Shown here in pieces: positions 15,301-30,300 of a stretch of 64,000 bases of DNA. The notes below the pieces were generated by a model. It was not told the origin of the DNA. It did not search any database and saw only the letters and a program-made list of their open reading frames with translations. The DNA is taken from assembly GCA_964017045.1 (NCBI GenBank), contig OZ024808.1:3683666-3747665 (forward strand), in the 5' to 3' direction. Positions within the stretch are counted from its first letter, which is position 1; every line of letters begins with the position of its first letter. Source of the DNA: Omphiscola glabra (Eukaryota; Mollusca; Gastropoda; Lymnaeidae). Position numbers and translations under genes: made by a program.

Positions 15301-18300
15301 AGACAAAAAAGAAGCAGTGACCCCGGGGGGGGGGGGGGGGTAAGCCTTTGAAGAATATGCTAATGGTGAGACTCGTTCGGCTTATTTAATAAACATGTCT
15401 AACTGTGAACTAAAAGCTTGTATTGGGTTAGTGATCAGTTGACATTTTCTTAACCTGGATTCATATTCATTTCAAGTACCGGAGTACCTCTACCTTATCA
15501 AATCAACAGTGTTATGTGGTCTAAGCTCTATCTTATCAAATCAACAGTGTTGTGTGGTCAAATTTTTATCTTATCAAATCAACAGTGTTGTGTGGTCAAA
15601 TCTCAATCTTATCAAATCAACATTGTGTGGTCAAATCTCTATCTTATCAAATCAACAGTATGTGTGGTCAAATCTCTATCTTATCAAATCAACAGTGTTA
15701 TGTGGTCAAATCTCTATCTTATTAAATCAACAGTGTTGACTGGTGAAATCTCTATCTTATCAAAGCAACTGTTGACCATTAAAATACGTTCTGAATTATT
15801 TAAATTGCTGATGTATTAAAATTGCTATAAAAACAATGACGGTTACATTTTATTGTTTTAAAATAGTTTTTCTTGTGACCTTTACCGCGTTTTTTTTTCT
15901 ACCCCAGACTCGCGGCTTGATCGGACACCAGTCGTCATGAGTGCAGACGATAAGGACGGGGCTGCGGCCGAGATTCAGCCCAACAAGTACTGGCCAGAAA
16001 CAGAGGATGAAATCATAGATGACGTATTTGGAGAGCCCAGCTGGACGGGCTCAGAGTCTGGGTGGAAAGAGGCAGATTGTACCGTGCAGGAAACCAGTGA
16101 TCCGTATCATTCGGGGCCAGAATATGATGACGATGAGCTGGACAACTGGAAGACTGGGGAGTCTGATAACATTCTAGATGTAGAGAGTGCATCGGAGAAG
16201 GATACAAATGAAAATCACTTAAACAGCGACTACAAGTCAAATGATGGTTTATTCGAGTCAGACATTTTATCCAGCGATCAGTCGGAGTGTGATCCCAATG
16301 ATAACTGCTGGTCCGAGTCAGAAAATAGCCAAAAACCGGATAAAGCTGAGCCGCAGATATTGGAGCCAGTGACTGGGTGCAATGATAAAGATGAACAAAG
16401 TGGACTGCGAGCAACTGTTCCCGTCTTTAGCCGCAGCGCTGAGACGACAAGAACCGGTGCCGAGTACAAGCAGTCGCTGCAGAGGTCGACGAGGCTTCAC
16501 GCCCGCCGGCCACTGGTCGGCAGGAGGGGTGTCACAAAGGGCGACCAATGCAACGCCAAAGGCAGGATTCGCGTGTCTAAGAGCTGCACAACGGAGTGTG
16601 AAATCTTAAAGCCAGACCTGGCTAAAAATTACCCGTGTCCCGACATGGCCAGATACGCCAGCTTGTACGAAGAGATTCTCAGGAGCGAGGAGTTTTTAGT
16701 TTTCTCAGACGAGGATGATGACGGCTCCTCGGACTTTGATGACGATGGCCCAAACTCCGAGAGCACCGCACTGGAGATGGACAACGAGAACTCAGATTCC
16801 AAATCTGAGCTTTCCAATAATAGGGCGAGCGGTTTCAGTGAGTTGGTGACCAACACCGAGAGCACTGACCTGCAAACACAAGGGCTGCGAGACGGGGCCG
16901 TACCAGGAACAAGCGATAAAGCTAAGGACCTGTCCAGTGTTCTGATGAGCACCAGTCGGGTATCCGATGATGATACCGTGAGTAAGAATAAAATCACAAG
17001 CGATGCACATCCTACTAATACAGGATCCGACAACGTAGCCGCGAGGACTTCCAGGCGGTTGGTGGACTGTGATAGCAAGCAGCTTTCCAAAACAGAGTCT
17101 GGTAGTTCACTAACACAAGCATCTACCAAAATCAGCAGCCCGGGAACAGAAATACCGACAAAAAATACGGTACGATCCGACGAGCCGGACATCGATAAAT
17201 CATTTGTCAATGACGATAGTCTGGAGGCTGATCTCAACTGCGATAAGGTTTTCGCGGAACCGAAAAACGCCACGACAACCTCGAGTGCTTCCCAGGACTC
17301 TACTGCTGTCGGTGCTTTGAGCAGAGTGTTGGAAGATATTTATTTTCACAGATCGGATCAACTGAACAAAGTGTCACCAATAAGGCGTCTCAAAAGCGCC
17401 CAAGGGAAGCAAGAGAGCCTTGCAAACTACCCAAGAACAGCGACTCCCATCATATCCAATCTCGGTCTCACGCCGGCGGACCAAAAGTTAAGCAAGTATC
17501 CGAGGCATGGCCACAATGATGTCTGCTTCGACTTGCCCTATCAAGACGCATTCGTAGACCCACTGACTGGGATGAGAACAAAACCTGACTCTGGTCACCT
17601 GAGCACAGATGTAACTCATGGGATTTCCAATTCAACAAAATGTGGTGACGAAAGCGGCCGCCATTGTAATGTCGCAGATGCTGTTTGCATGAATGAACCA
17701 ATGTCCAAGAACGATTTAGATGAAAATGGGGATCAATGGTTAAATGGAATCAGTCCTCTGTGTGAAAAAGTCGGGATGTCGGCCTCAGAGACCGGTCTTC
17801 AAAACGAGCCATTAAGGGAAGCTGGCAAAAACGAATCTGCATACAACGAGAAGACAATCAGTTATCACGAAGACGACATAACTATGCAAGTTGGGCTCGT
17901 TATTCATGGCGCCGAGAGCCAAGATCCAGTGGAAGGCACTGATGCCCAATCGAATGATGCCCTTCAGAGTATTGTCAAACACCCAGTGTCTCCAATCGTC
18001 AAGCAGTACTACATGTCATTTCTCAATGTGTTGCGTAATAAAAAACTCGTCAATAAAAAAGTAAGGCGCCCCCCGCAAAAGTTTTTTAAGGCTTTACAAA
18101 CCAAAAACGAGTTTCGTGACGCCGAGAAGGGCGCCAGTGTAAGTAACAGGGAAGTCAACATGCTCTTGGAAAAACACAAGCCATCCAAAAATTTTCCCAA
18201 AGGTCGAGAGGTACCCCCTGGCTGGAAGCCAGGTCAAGGCTCTGCTAAGACCATAGCCCAGATCACGGCCGCGTACAACGAACACAACCCCAAACGAAAA

Positions 18301-21300
18301 TGTAGGAAGATTAACAGCGGTAAGGCCAGGGCGATGTCAAAGGGATGTAACAACAATAAGAAAAAACTCCATGTTCCCTCCGAGTGTTCCATCCCAGACA
18401 TCGAGTCTGATATGTTCCTGCCACGTAACAGAAAAACCAGTTTTGGATCCGATGCGACCGACAGTGCTGACAGCAAAAACACCGTGGGGTACGGAGAAAG
18501 ATACAATCCTGATTCTGATGGCAGCAGTGGGGACGAACGGCTAGTCGCCAAGGCGGCACTGAAAGACGTCAAGGCTGGAGATTTTGAATCCAAGCGTAAA
18601 TATTACGAGCAGCTGCATGGAGTCAAGGCGACAAAGTCAGAGAAAGTAGCGCGGTCCATAGACAAGTTGGAGCTGACGTCACAGGTGAAATTTCTGAAAA
18701 CCATCGATGATTACTGCAATGCAGAGGACTTTGAACATATTGAGTACGACTCGTATGAAGGAAGCGTGTCCGGGGATTACTGTGAGCGCTCAATGAGCTA
18801 CGTGGAGTACCATAAGTCCTTGGTGCAATATTACACGAAGCGGGCATCAAACATACAGTTAATCAGCTGTCATCCACCGCGTGAGCCCCGCAACAGCGCC
18901 TCTGGTATTCGCATTCGCCGAGCGTCCCACAACGTGCCTTCAGCGATTGATTCGGAGAGGTTGAAGTGTTTGGGGATAGACGAGAACAATAAAAACGTAG
19001 GCATGTGGAGTCTAAATACACTATACGCTCACAAGAGAGGAATCTGTGAGGTGCCCAAAGAGTCAAGCAACCAGATGTTTACATCGGGCGGAGATGGACG
19101 TGAGGAGGCCTTGGCAGCGAACAACATGCTCCAGCAAAAGATTCCACCGAAAGCCAGAATCTCAAAGAGACGAGCACGCGGAAAGTACAGAAATCTCAGA
19201 CGAGGCAAGCCGACAGCCAGAAAAACGACACCGATGGAAGCACTTTCCATTTACGAGTCCGAAAGAAAGATAACGTACTTGGACCTACTGAAATCTGGAT
19301 ATTGCATGAAGATGAACAGGCCTGGCAAGGACCTAGGTAACAGTGATGCTCAGGCGGCAAAACAGGATGATGTGGTTGCTCATAAGTCGAAATCGTGCGA
19401 TACGTCGGCAAACAAATGCCAACCCGTCCAAGGAGCCTGGCAGAGAGAGATTTCACCCAATAAAGAAGCCGAGAGCCCTCGCAGAAAATTGAAACTGGTT
19501 CGCTTCAACGAACCTAAGCCTATGGACAACGAAAAGGGAACAGAGCCGTTGTTGGACAGGTCGGAGGAAGACACGTGGTGTTACTCTGTCAACGCCATGC
19601 TGCTCAGAGCCAATAAAGTTATGGAGAAGCAAAACCAGGGCACCAAGAACGATTACCACTTTCCCAGGCCTGAGTCCGCTAAAGTTGTTGCCCCTGTCGT
19701 CAAGCCGATGTCATCGAGTTTTTTGAGCGAGCTGCTGGAGCAGGACAGAGTTGAGCAGATACGGGTCAGAGAGAAACACAAACTTACCGTCAAGATCGAA
19801 AGGCCCGCCCCTGGAAAACCGGTGATAAAACTTAGCGAAGAGAGCAGCCCAAAGTCGGATGGCAACAGAAATAGTACAACGTCAGAAAACTCAGACAAAC
19901 CCTCTGAAACATCGAGCAGCGATGTGGCCAACAGTTTCCCCATCATTGACCACAAATCCCAGTCGGCACAGAAGGTATCGGCGGGTATTTTGAAAATAAA
20001 ATCGAGCTTGTCTAAGAAAGCCGAGGAACGGGCACTGCGGGTTCAGCAGAGGTTATCAGAAGGGGACAGACGTGCGGCGCTGTATATGAACCCGGCCCAA
20101 CCCAACATTTTACCAAAGAAACTCTTGCCTCTGAGATACTCTGCCCCAACAGACGCCATCTCTCAAATAGGATCGGACTGGACACCCGTGAGAATCATCA
20201 AAGAATCCATTACCAACAAATACGCGTCGGACAGATTCTATTCTAGGCGCGAGGCCGCCATGAACTCTGGGCACTCCAGTTATCCCTCGGAGAAGTCCAG
20301 TGAAGCTTTATTGGGTTATAAGTATACCCGCATGGACCACAGGGCGTCCTCGATTGTCCAGATGTTCTCCGACTCAAACAACAATGCCAACAGGAGCCCC
20401 AGCGACAGTGAGTCGTCAGAATATGAAAACCACCTTGTGGATCCGCTTGAGTTGCCATTCACCTTCAATCCGAGGGATGCCATGACCGAGGACAAGGGAG
20501 GGCGATACCGAAGCTTTAGCGGTCGAAATTTGCACAGGATCTCCGAGGATGCGGAGTACGGTTCATTTGTTCTGCACACATCAACGGAGGAGAGGAGTGC
20601 AAGGCTGAAACTAACCCAAGACGTCTCAAGTGATAACGTTTATGAGCCAAGCTCTTCCACTACCTCCCCTTTCACGCCCATAAAACCAAAAGACCCCACA
20701 GTGCTTTCATCTGGCGTGACCTTAACTGACGCCCTCGCACCACTCAAATACGGCGCCCAAAATGACCCTGACGCATTCTGCATGAAAAGCGTCGTCGATA
20801 TGTTGGGTCAAGGTAAGAGATCCAAGCGTCTGCCTGCGACGACGTGTGCCTCGAATCACGAATTCACTAGCGAGGGTTTGGATGTATGTGAGTCAGAATC
20901 AACACTAGACTGCGTGGTTGGGGACTCAGATTCAGAGTCTTTTGATCGGAGATCGTTTCTCAGAACTTTGCTGGGATACCAAGATACAGACTCAAAGGCG
21001 TTACCGGACGGGTCACCCAAGGACCTCAACAATGAAAAAAATCAGACAGGTGTGACTGCCATGGCAAACATTAATACTCAAAAAACTGATTTGTGGTATC
21101 CAGGGGGAGTGGATCAGATAACTGCTCCTTCACCATTGGAGGTGAAACAAAATGACGAGCCTGGTAATGGTCGAGTTTGCGAACAGGGAGATCAGAGACC
21201 AGGGGACTCACGGGATGTAAGACTCGTGCAATTTAATGCACTTCCAGAACTACTTCGTACGGAAAAGAAATGCACGGAGACACCGAGTGATCCAGAATTC

Positions 21301-24300
21301 GTGAGTTCAGCGCTGTCCAGGTTGGTAGTTCAAGGTCAGTCAGTCCCACTGAAGAAGAAATGCTCCCTCGACTCCGCATTGGCAGCCGCCAGAAGGGAAG
21401 AGAACGTCAGTGGCCGCCGTGAGAAACCACAAACTAGATTATCGTCTCCCAGTGCACACAGTTTTCATGGGTCGTGTTCTAACGAGCGAAACCTACGAGA
21501 TCAAAATCAAGTACGCATCGCCCCGGAAGCCGCGCCCAACAACGATATCTTGACCCCTCCAAGAATTTCCTCAAGTAAAAAAATTAACAGCTCTGATGAA
21601 GCGCAGAAAACAAGACCGGCTCATACCCAGGAAGTGCGTCGGAGAAAATACTCGAAGAAACACTCTCAGGCAGTGATTGAAAATTCCCCCATGACGGTAC
21701 TCAACTATCAAGCACACACCACGGAGAAAAATAAAGAGAAAACTGAAGATTCCAAACCCCCCACGTATAGATCATCTGTTCAAAGCGATCATCATTTTGA
21801 TGAGGTGTTTAAAAATTTTGAACACGAGCAATGGAAATGCACCGAAAGCTGTGGCCGATTTTTTAACTGGGAAAAAATTAAATTGCCGCCTCCGTTTCCA
21901 ACCGGTAATATAAATAAGGCAGAGAGTCCCGTCCGTTTGGCGTCCTGGGTTGAGGTCTTCAGGTCAGTCTCACGTCAATCGGGTTATTCTACGCCCTCGG
22001 ACGAAGCGGTTCCGGACAAAGGCAGCCAGCAGACGACAGGGGAGTCACAAGACACAAGGATTATCGATGCTGTCCGCGAAGACAACACCGCTTTAGACAT
22101 TGAGGGGGCCAAAGTCGTGAACTCGCCCGCATACATGTCGGCCGACTTGGAGAACACCAACACAGATAGCAGGACAGAGAAGAACCATGCAAACAGAGAC
22201 GACTTGTTGGTTCACACCGCTAACATGATCCAAGTGGAGGTCGGTGACGATCTCGTTGGTGAGTTGGATCCAAAAGACAATCAGATGCTGGAGGTGTTCA
22301 TCGACGGCCAGAGAGCCGGGACGTCAAACCTGCTACTCATCAACCCATCCTGTATATTTTACAAAACGCCTAAGTACATCAACCCAACGGCGAAATACAG
22401 ATGCCCCGACAGGCAGTTCTTGAAGATGCTGAGAGGCACTGACCTCCTCCAAGCCGTAGGGCTGGACAAACAGCGTCTGCTGTCATGTCTTCAATCGGTA
22501 ACCAGATCACGCACCTACATCCCATCGTTCTACATTCGCTCGCTTAATCCAGTGGAGATAACACCAGCGGTGGTGGAGCTCCACAAATGTGCCGATGTTG
22601 TCCCTTGTTTTGACAACTCTGTCAATATCCAGACGTTTCCTGTCTTCTACACACACAGTAGTGGGAGGCTGATACAGAGGTAATGACACTCTTGTTTCCC
22701 TTTATTTGTATACCTCCTCTCATTCCTCTCTAAAATCTCGTATACATAATTGTGGGATGATTTTACAGACTTAGTCTTTATACCTACATGTCCACCAACA
22801 TAGAAATGTATTGTCTGTTGTTTTTTTGCATTGTTCGACGTGCAACTTTACTTCTACAACGTCGTTATTATTTGAATCTATTTGCGATTATCTTAGAGAC
22901 TTCGATACATTTTGCTCATAATAAACTCGTTTCCCTGTGCACATGTCATTTTAAGGACCTGCCCCCCCCCCCCCTAGTTTTAGCATCCTATAATCCTTAA
23001 ATACTTCAGTAAGGGTAAATATATGTAGATAATTGAAAATTTGAGTAAGAATTGAAATCCCGATAAAATCCCATGTCTATTTTCAGAGTTTTTACAGTGA
23101 ACTATATTGCTCAAGGTCTATATTCCATGGAAAACTCGGAATCAGAGAGTCCCAGAAGCAGTGAGAACATGTCAGATCCTTCTGAGATAATTAAGGCAGC
23201 CAAGCTTATCCAGTACTTGCCTGGTGTAGCCAGTCTGTCATTGGTCAGTAAAAACCTGTACTTGTTTGCGGAACAATCCACCAGCTACGATGAGGCGCTC
23301 CAGTTTCTAACTAAAATACACGATCTCGTCATGGGTCAAACCATTGCCAAGTACTTTGAGATCATGTGTGGCTGGGTTCCCGTGTGCTTCAGAGACAAGG
23401 CGACTACTCTGTGTAGCAAATGCCAGTCTATGGAAGACGTTCGAGAAAAAGCCACGGTCAGATTTCATATAGAAAATCCCCCGCCGTCGAGCACTGGAGG
23501 GGACGGTATGAAACAGCCAGCAATACACTGTCACCATTGTGGAGACTCCATGGGGTTTGACTACGAGGGTGATCATGAACTGACCGCACTAATGAAAACA
23601 AGATGGGACATTAACTGCGACGGCCTGGCCATCCCAGTGTGCACCAAGCCTAACAGTAAGAAAAAAGTGACCATGCTCCCAGGTATTAGGCAGCATAAAG
23701 TCACGTGTGTACGCAGCCAGCACAGCGATAGGGACTTGCAGCACCGAAGGTCTTTCAGCCTTCCGGCCATCTCCAAGTGTAAGATTGCCCCAAGCAAAGC
23801 CAAGGCGTCCCCATCTCACTCATCACCATCCATGTACAACGTGGATTGGTGGTGGAAGGAAGTGGAGTACCTGCGGCACAAGGAGATGGAAGACTTTAAG
23901 AAGGAATATTTCCTACAGCAAGAACAAATTCAACAAGAGGAGGATGAGCGCCTGGAGCTACAAAGGTTACAGCATCAACAGAGGTTGAGAGAAATTAAAC
24001 AGGAATTACAATTACAGCAGTCGGGTCTGGGCTGCCAAGGTGAGAATGAGACCACACTCACCAAGCCAGGCATGACCACGCCCAACCACACTGTGCTGAC
24101 TACGCCCAATCTATCGGACCCGTCCACGCCCACCCAGCAGGTGGGGAGCACGCCTAGAGGAGGGAGGACGCCCTCCGTGACCAAACAGAAATCAGACGAG
24201 ACCGATTGCATGCCGCCTTACGTCATGCGAATGGGGGCAAAAAGTACAATGAACTGGGTGAAGAAATACGTCGAGTCGCCTGCGCAAATCTCCAACGTTG

Positions 24301-27300
24301 GTGGTTACGCCGAGAAGAAACTTCCCAGCAGAACAATCATCCCTCCTCCATTTTCTTTCAAAGAACAGAAACCGTTCCCCATAAGACGGACCAATCAAGT
24401 TCTAAAGAAAAAAATCGATCAGCTCTTGACCGGGAGCACGACCAGCAAAATCAGGCAACAGATCGCCCCATTGTCTGTGCCGAGGATCGGGGCCAGAGCC
24501 AAAAATAAGAGTGTCAAAATGAGCAAGTCTAAGAGCAGCGTGTCCACCGATGCGTCCAGCAGTGCCAGCGACAGTGAAAGTAGTTCTGGCAGCACTAGCA
24601 GCAGTGAGACCGAGTCCTTCTCGGACGCGTCGGAGCATTCTTCTCATTCGGATTTTTTCGCAAGCTATGCCAAACACGGCGGTCCCACGAGCATCCAGGA
24701 CATTTTTACCCGCACGTTGCCGAGGATGAAACTCCCGTCGAAGCTGGAAAAGGTCAAACAGGCGATGGAAAGGGAAAAGCTGATAGGTCAAAGCCTGCTG
24801 AAGCTTCTGCCCCAAATGCCAGGTGAGGATGGGGATGGTGAGCCGGTCTACCAGGACCAGCCAGAACTGTCCTATGCCCACGATTACGATATGTGCGAGG
24901 ATGCAGATGAGATGAGGGAGTTGTGGAAACTCTGCTTCCCTGAAGTCAATTTTTGGACCAGGAAGAAACCAAAACGTAGAGATGCTCTGCTCCTAAAGAA
25001 TAATACTCTGACCAATGCTGCTTATTAACAGACACATTCACATAATACTCTGACCAATGCTGCTTAGTAACAGACACATTCACATAATATTCTGACCAAT
25101 GCTGCTTAGTAACAGACACATTCACATAATACTCTGACCAATGCTGCTTAGTAACAGACACATTCACATAATACTCTGACCAATGCTGCTTAGTAACAGA
25201 CACATTCACATATAAAGTCATGATAAAACAACATGTGGAAGTTTAAAATATTTCAAACACAATATAGGGCAAATACATGCCAAACTGCTCTAACAAGGGT
25301 CATGTTCAAAGAAATGAAATAAAGGTCTGCATGTCTAGGAAATATTGCATGAGCTCAATGCTGCGATTGTTCAGTCTAGATTCCTATTCCATGGTCATGG
25401 TTATTATTTCAAAATATGTAATGTAATATTGGAATTTTATTTTGATGAAAATACAACCATGCTACATACAACCTTCACATTGATGATGATTAAACCTTTA
25501 TATCATCTTTACTTATATTATGATTTGAGATTTTAAAAAAAATTAAGAAATACTTGCAGACTTATGTTAAAAGCTTGAAGTTGAAGATAAAGAAATGTAG
25601 CCCAAAGCATCTTGACACTAGAGAGACAGGTGAACCAAACTTAAAGCACAGTTATGTTGTGCTCTTCCTACTTCAAGTTCAGGTCATATTGATACAATAT
25701 TTATATGAACAAATGTGCTGATGACAGGTATAACAATGCATTGACATATTGAAACAATCCACACACTAGGCTTCAGAGAAATAAAGTAAATTAATGAATC
25801 AATAAACAAGGAGGATTTTTTTTTTCTCTGAATACTTTTTGTATAATAGTATAGGCAATTTTTATACAATGATAAAAAAATGTAAATACTAAAACTGAAT
25901 TATAAATATATCTATATATATAAATCTGTCTTTTGCTAAGATGTATTAAACCTTATATGAAAACTGTTTTTTTTAAAGATTCATACATTTTAGTTTAAAT
26001 ATTAAAGACTTGTTTTCACTTCAGATAAAAGTTTTCAAGATTCTTTTCCATCACCACTTATCAGTTACTGCTAAGTTTTAAAACTCAAATGTAACATAAA
26101 GTTACAACTGGAATCATGTCATCTTTAATTGTAACTGAAAGTGAATGAATCCAAAATGAAATAAATGTGTTGACATTGCTGCCAGTTCTCTTGTTTCTTC
26201 AGCTACAATATTTGTCTACATTTAAGTTGTGCAATAACAAACCAAGAATTGTACATGATGTAAATATCCAATCTCTGGGTTTCCTCCCATTATGTACAGA
26301 ATTGGACGACTCAGGGAGATGCAGGGAAAAGATTTGTATTATTCTAAGTCAAGATCGCATCATTTACTCAAATCATCCAGTTATGTTGTGTGGCCATGGT
26401 TGTTACTCAAATCATCCATCTGTGTTGTGTGGCCATGATTGTTACTCAAATCATCCATCTGTGTTGTGTGGCCATGGTTGTTACTCAATTCATCCATCTG
26501 TGTTTTTTGGCCATGGTTGTTAATTAAATCATCCATCTGTGTTGTGTGGCTTTGGTTGTTACTCAAATCATCCATATGTGTTGTGTTGCCGTGGCTGTTA
26601 CTCAAATCATCCATCTGTGTTGTGTGGCCATGGTTGTTACTCAAATCATCCAGTTATGTTGTGTGGCCATGGTTGTTACTCAAATCATCCAGTTATGTTG
26701 TGTGGCCATGGTTGTTACTCAAATCATCCATCTGTGTTGTGTGGCTGTTACTAAAATCATCCATCTGTGTTGTGTGGCCGTGGTTGTTACTCAAATCATC
26801 TATCTGTGTTGTGTGGCCATGGTTGTTACTCAAATCATCCATCTGTGTTGTGTGGCCGTGGTTGTTACTCAAATCATCCATCTGTGTTGTGTGGCCATGG
26901 TTGTTACTCAAATCATCCATCTGTGTTGTGTGGCTGTTACTCATATCATCTATCTGTGTTGTGTGGCCTTGGTTGCTACTCAAATCATCCATCTGTGTTG
27001 TGTGGCTGTTACTCAAATCATCTATCTGTGTTGTGTGGCCTTGGTTGTTACTCAAATCATCCATCTGTGTTGTGTTGCCATGGCTGTTACTCAAATCATC
27101 CATCTGTGTTTTTTGGCCATGGTTGTTAATTAAATCATCCATTTGTGTTGTGTGGACTTGGTTGTTACTCAAATCATCCATCTGTGTTGTGTGGCCGTGG
27201 CTGTTACTCAAATCATCCATCTGTGTTTTTTGCCACGGTTGCTACTCAAACCATCCAGCTGTGTTGTGACGGTGGTTGCTATTTGTTTACAAGATCAAAA

Positions 27301-30300
27301 TATAAGAGACTCTACAATGTATGCTAATTATTGTGTTGGGTTTTATTTTGCGTCCCATTGGATGATTATAAACCTTTATTTGGGTATCACAGTGGAATGA
27401 TTAAATCTCTGCCTCGCAGAATTCAGAATTGAGTACAGGCATAGACCATACGTAGATTGTACATTGCTAGTTATCAGTGATTTTTTTTTAAAAAAGGAGC
27501 CGGTACTCACATATTGTTACTTTTTTAGTGGCCATCCATAATGATGTAACGCATAATACATTGAAAAAATGTGCCGGTACGCTGTTCAGATGTGTTGTAG
27601 GATAACAAAAGCCCTGGTAGTTATAAAGTTTTTATGTGCCAAACAAATTGAAATGTGGCCATTTACTGGTGCAGGATCAAGATGGCCTAACTCAACTTAA
27701 TATATTCAACAGTGGTATTGGGACTTACCAGGTGCTTGAATCTGCATGCGGCCAAGTGGCGTACGATCCATCAGCCTTTCGGAAAAACATTTGTTTGGAC
27801 ACCCCTGAAAACAACAGAAAAAACTTAACATGAGGATTGAATTGATGCAACTGATAATGGTGGAGAAAATTTAACTTGAGGATTGAGCTATTCAATTAGT
27901 TAATAGAAATCACAAGATGAAATCAATAGAATTTGACTTCAATGTAATTTATAATTAAGCATTAAATGCTAACTTAACAGTCTAAAAATAATGAGGTACA
28001 ATTTTTACATTGGTCAAACTCAATAACTTTCCCATCCAAGAAAAGTTGACAGAGGCTGCAATACCTTTGTAAAGTTAGGCTATATGTATATAGGTATGTA
28101 TTTGTAAGTCTATATGGATCAGTTGCCTTTTTAAAAAAATATCTAACTGATAAGCTATATGTATATCGGTATGTATGTGAATGTCTATATGGATGTTGCT
28201 TTTTAAAAACTCCCTTATGAAAAAATATTTTAATTGAAAAAGTCTGGTAATCCAAACACAATATGCCTGCACACAAAAGTGTATCAACATTTACCTTGTC
28301 TAATCAGAGCAAGCGCTTTTTTCTCAATCAAAGACGTCAGCCTCCTGGTAGCCCTGAGATAACGAGTGACAAATACATTTGGTGCCAGGTAGATGAGATT
28401 CTGTTCTCCACACCCTGTGGGCATACGAAGGAGCTCTGTCACTCCTTCAATCATTATCTGGAGGGTGGGTCCGAGCATGTCCCCTGTAGGATACAGTTGA
28501 GACATCCTTATTTAACAAAGGAAACTGGTGTGCATCTCAGAAATCTTTATGACTTTATCAGTCTGAACTATATTTGGGGTGGGAAACATTTTCTAAGAAA
28601 TCTTTATGACTTTATCAGTCTGAACTATACTAGGGGTGGGAAAAAGTTTCTAAGAGTGCATGGAAGAAAAGACAAATACTTTATGCAAAGTTTACTTACA
28701 TTGCAACTGAAATTTTAAGGGAAAATATTATTATTTGTTGGCTGTAAAGCATTGGGGAAAAAATATTTAAGTCTATTGCAATTCATGTAGGATTAAATGA
28801 ATACAATTTACTGATGGGAATTGTTTTCTCAAACATCAGTCTAAAATAAACATTTTTTAAAAGATTAAATTGTAATTCTAATTAATTGCCCTTTACAGAC
28901 AAACATTTTTAAAACCTTTTTGTTGCAATTGTCATTATTAGAAAAAGAGTAATGAATAATTCTCAAGTTTTTTTGTTTCTTTGCATTTTTAAATCAATCA
29001 ACCAGCCACCCATATGTTTTTTTGTTAAAGTCTTACCATTATATTAAAGGGCCAAGTCTCAGCCACCCATATGTTTTTTTGTTATAGTCTTACCATTATA
29101 TTGCAGGGCCAAATCTAACAATCCCCAAAGGTCTATAAAGAATTATAAAAGAATCTACAATTAAAGATATCAACCTATTACTTAATTTATAGCATAAAAC
29201 TCGGCAAATAAATGTGCATGTAAGAGAACAGTTTCAAACTTATGATTTTCAGTTACGCTGAAACCTTGAGTGCTTATCTATCTATCCCTGTGGCGCTACA
29301 GCCAGTGTAGGGCTTTGGACTGACTCACCAATTCCTCCTAATTGAACCTAATGCTTTTCCTTTCTATGCTTGGATTCCCAGTTACTGTAGATCTTTTTCC
29401 ACATTCTTTATCTTAGGTTGGCCTTTGAGCCGTTTTCCTCTGGGTTTTGGAGGTGTATATTTTTTACTCCTCTGTCATTTGGCATTCTTTCTAAGTGTCC
29501 AGCCCAGTATAGCCTGCCCTTTTTTATTTCTGCTACTAGCATGGGATCCCCTTGTGTAATCCATACAATTCCTGGTTGGTTCATATAATCAATCCATAAT
29601 AATCCTTTGTTGGTTTGTATATTTTCAGAAGAATTTTTCTCTCCCATGTGTTTAATAGGCTTTCTGCCTTTTTGTTAGGGTCCAAGTTTCACTGGCGTAT
29701 GTTACTAACATTGTGACTACAGTTTTATAAATAGTTTTCTTTGTTTTTACTTGTAAGTATTTTCTGTCTATTCAAGTGTGCCTTGTTTCCAGCTGATATT
29801 CTTTCTTTTATTTCTGTTAGTAAATCATCTCTTTCCTTTATCAAGGATCCTAAGTATTTGAAATGATTTACTTTTTCAAAAGTGTGTGTAGCCCTCAGAC
29901 ACCAATGAAGTTTCTGATTTCCTTCTTCTCGTTGGTTTTGGGTTTCAATATTTGCAAGTACGATATCACTTGCTCAATTAAAATGTCAAGGCCTTCACAC
30001 ACATCACTTCTTCTTCGTCTCTATATTAAGGGCCAATGATCAATGTATTGATCATTCTGGCTCCTATGTATTTAGAGGGATTTGAAATGTTTCTGTGCCT
30101 GGTATTGAAGAGGATATTTCACTGGTTGCAAGGGCTACTCAGCCAGGGTATCATGCACTGGATGTTGGAAGGCCTGATGCAATAGATGCAAATGTGTCAA
30201 GTGTTGTCACCTCAACTGTTCCTTTGGAAGCTTGTTTCAGTCCCTGATTGTCTTTGGCAGGAATGAGCAGTTCTTTACTAGTACTTTACTTTTTAATTAA

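Noticed and set aside
16013..21000. Numerous minus-strand frames of 60-214 codons opposite nested-gene exon 1
   Set aside because: Shadows of the large coding exon; no splice structure or recognisable domains.
26381..27269. Long frames on both strands in the 39-bp array
   Set aside because: Open on opposite strands at once, as expected of a stop-free repeat.
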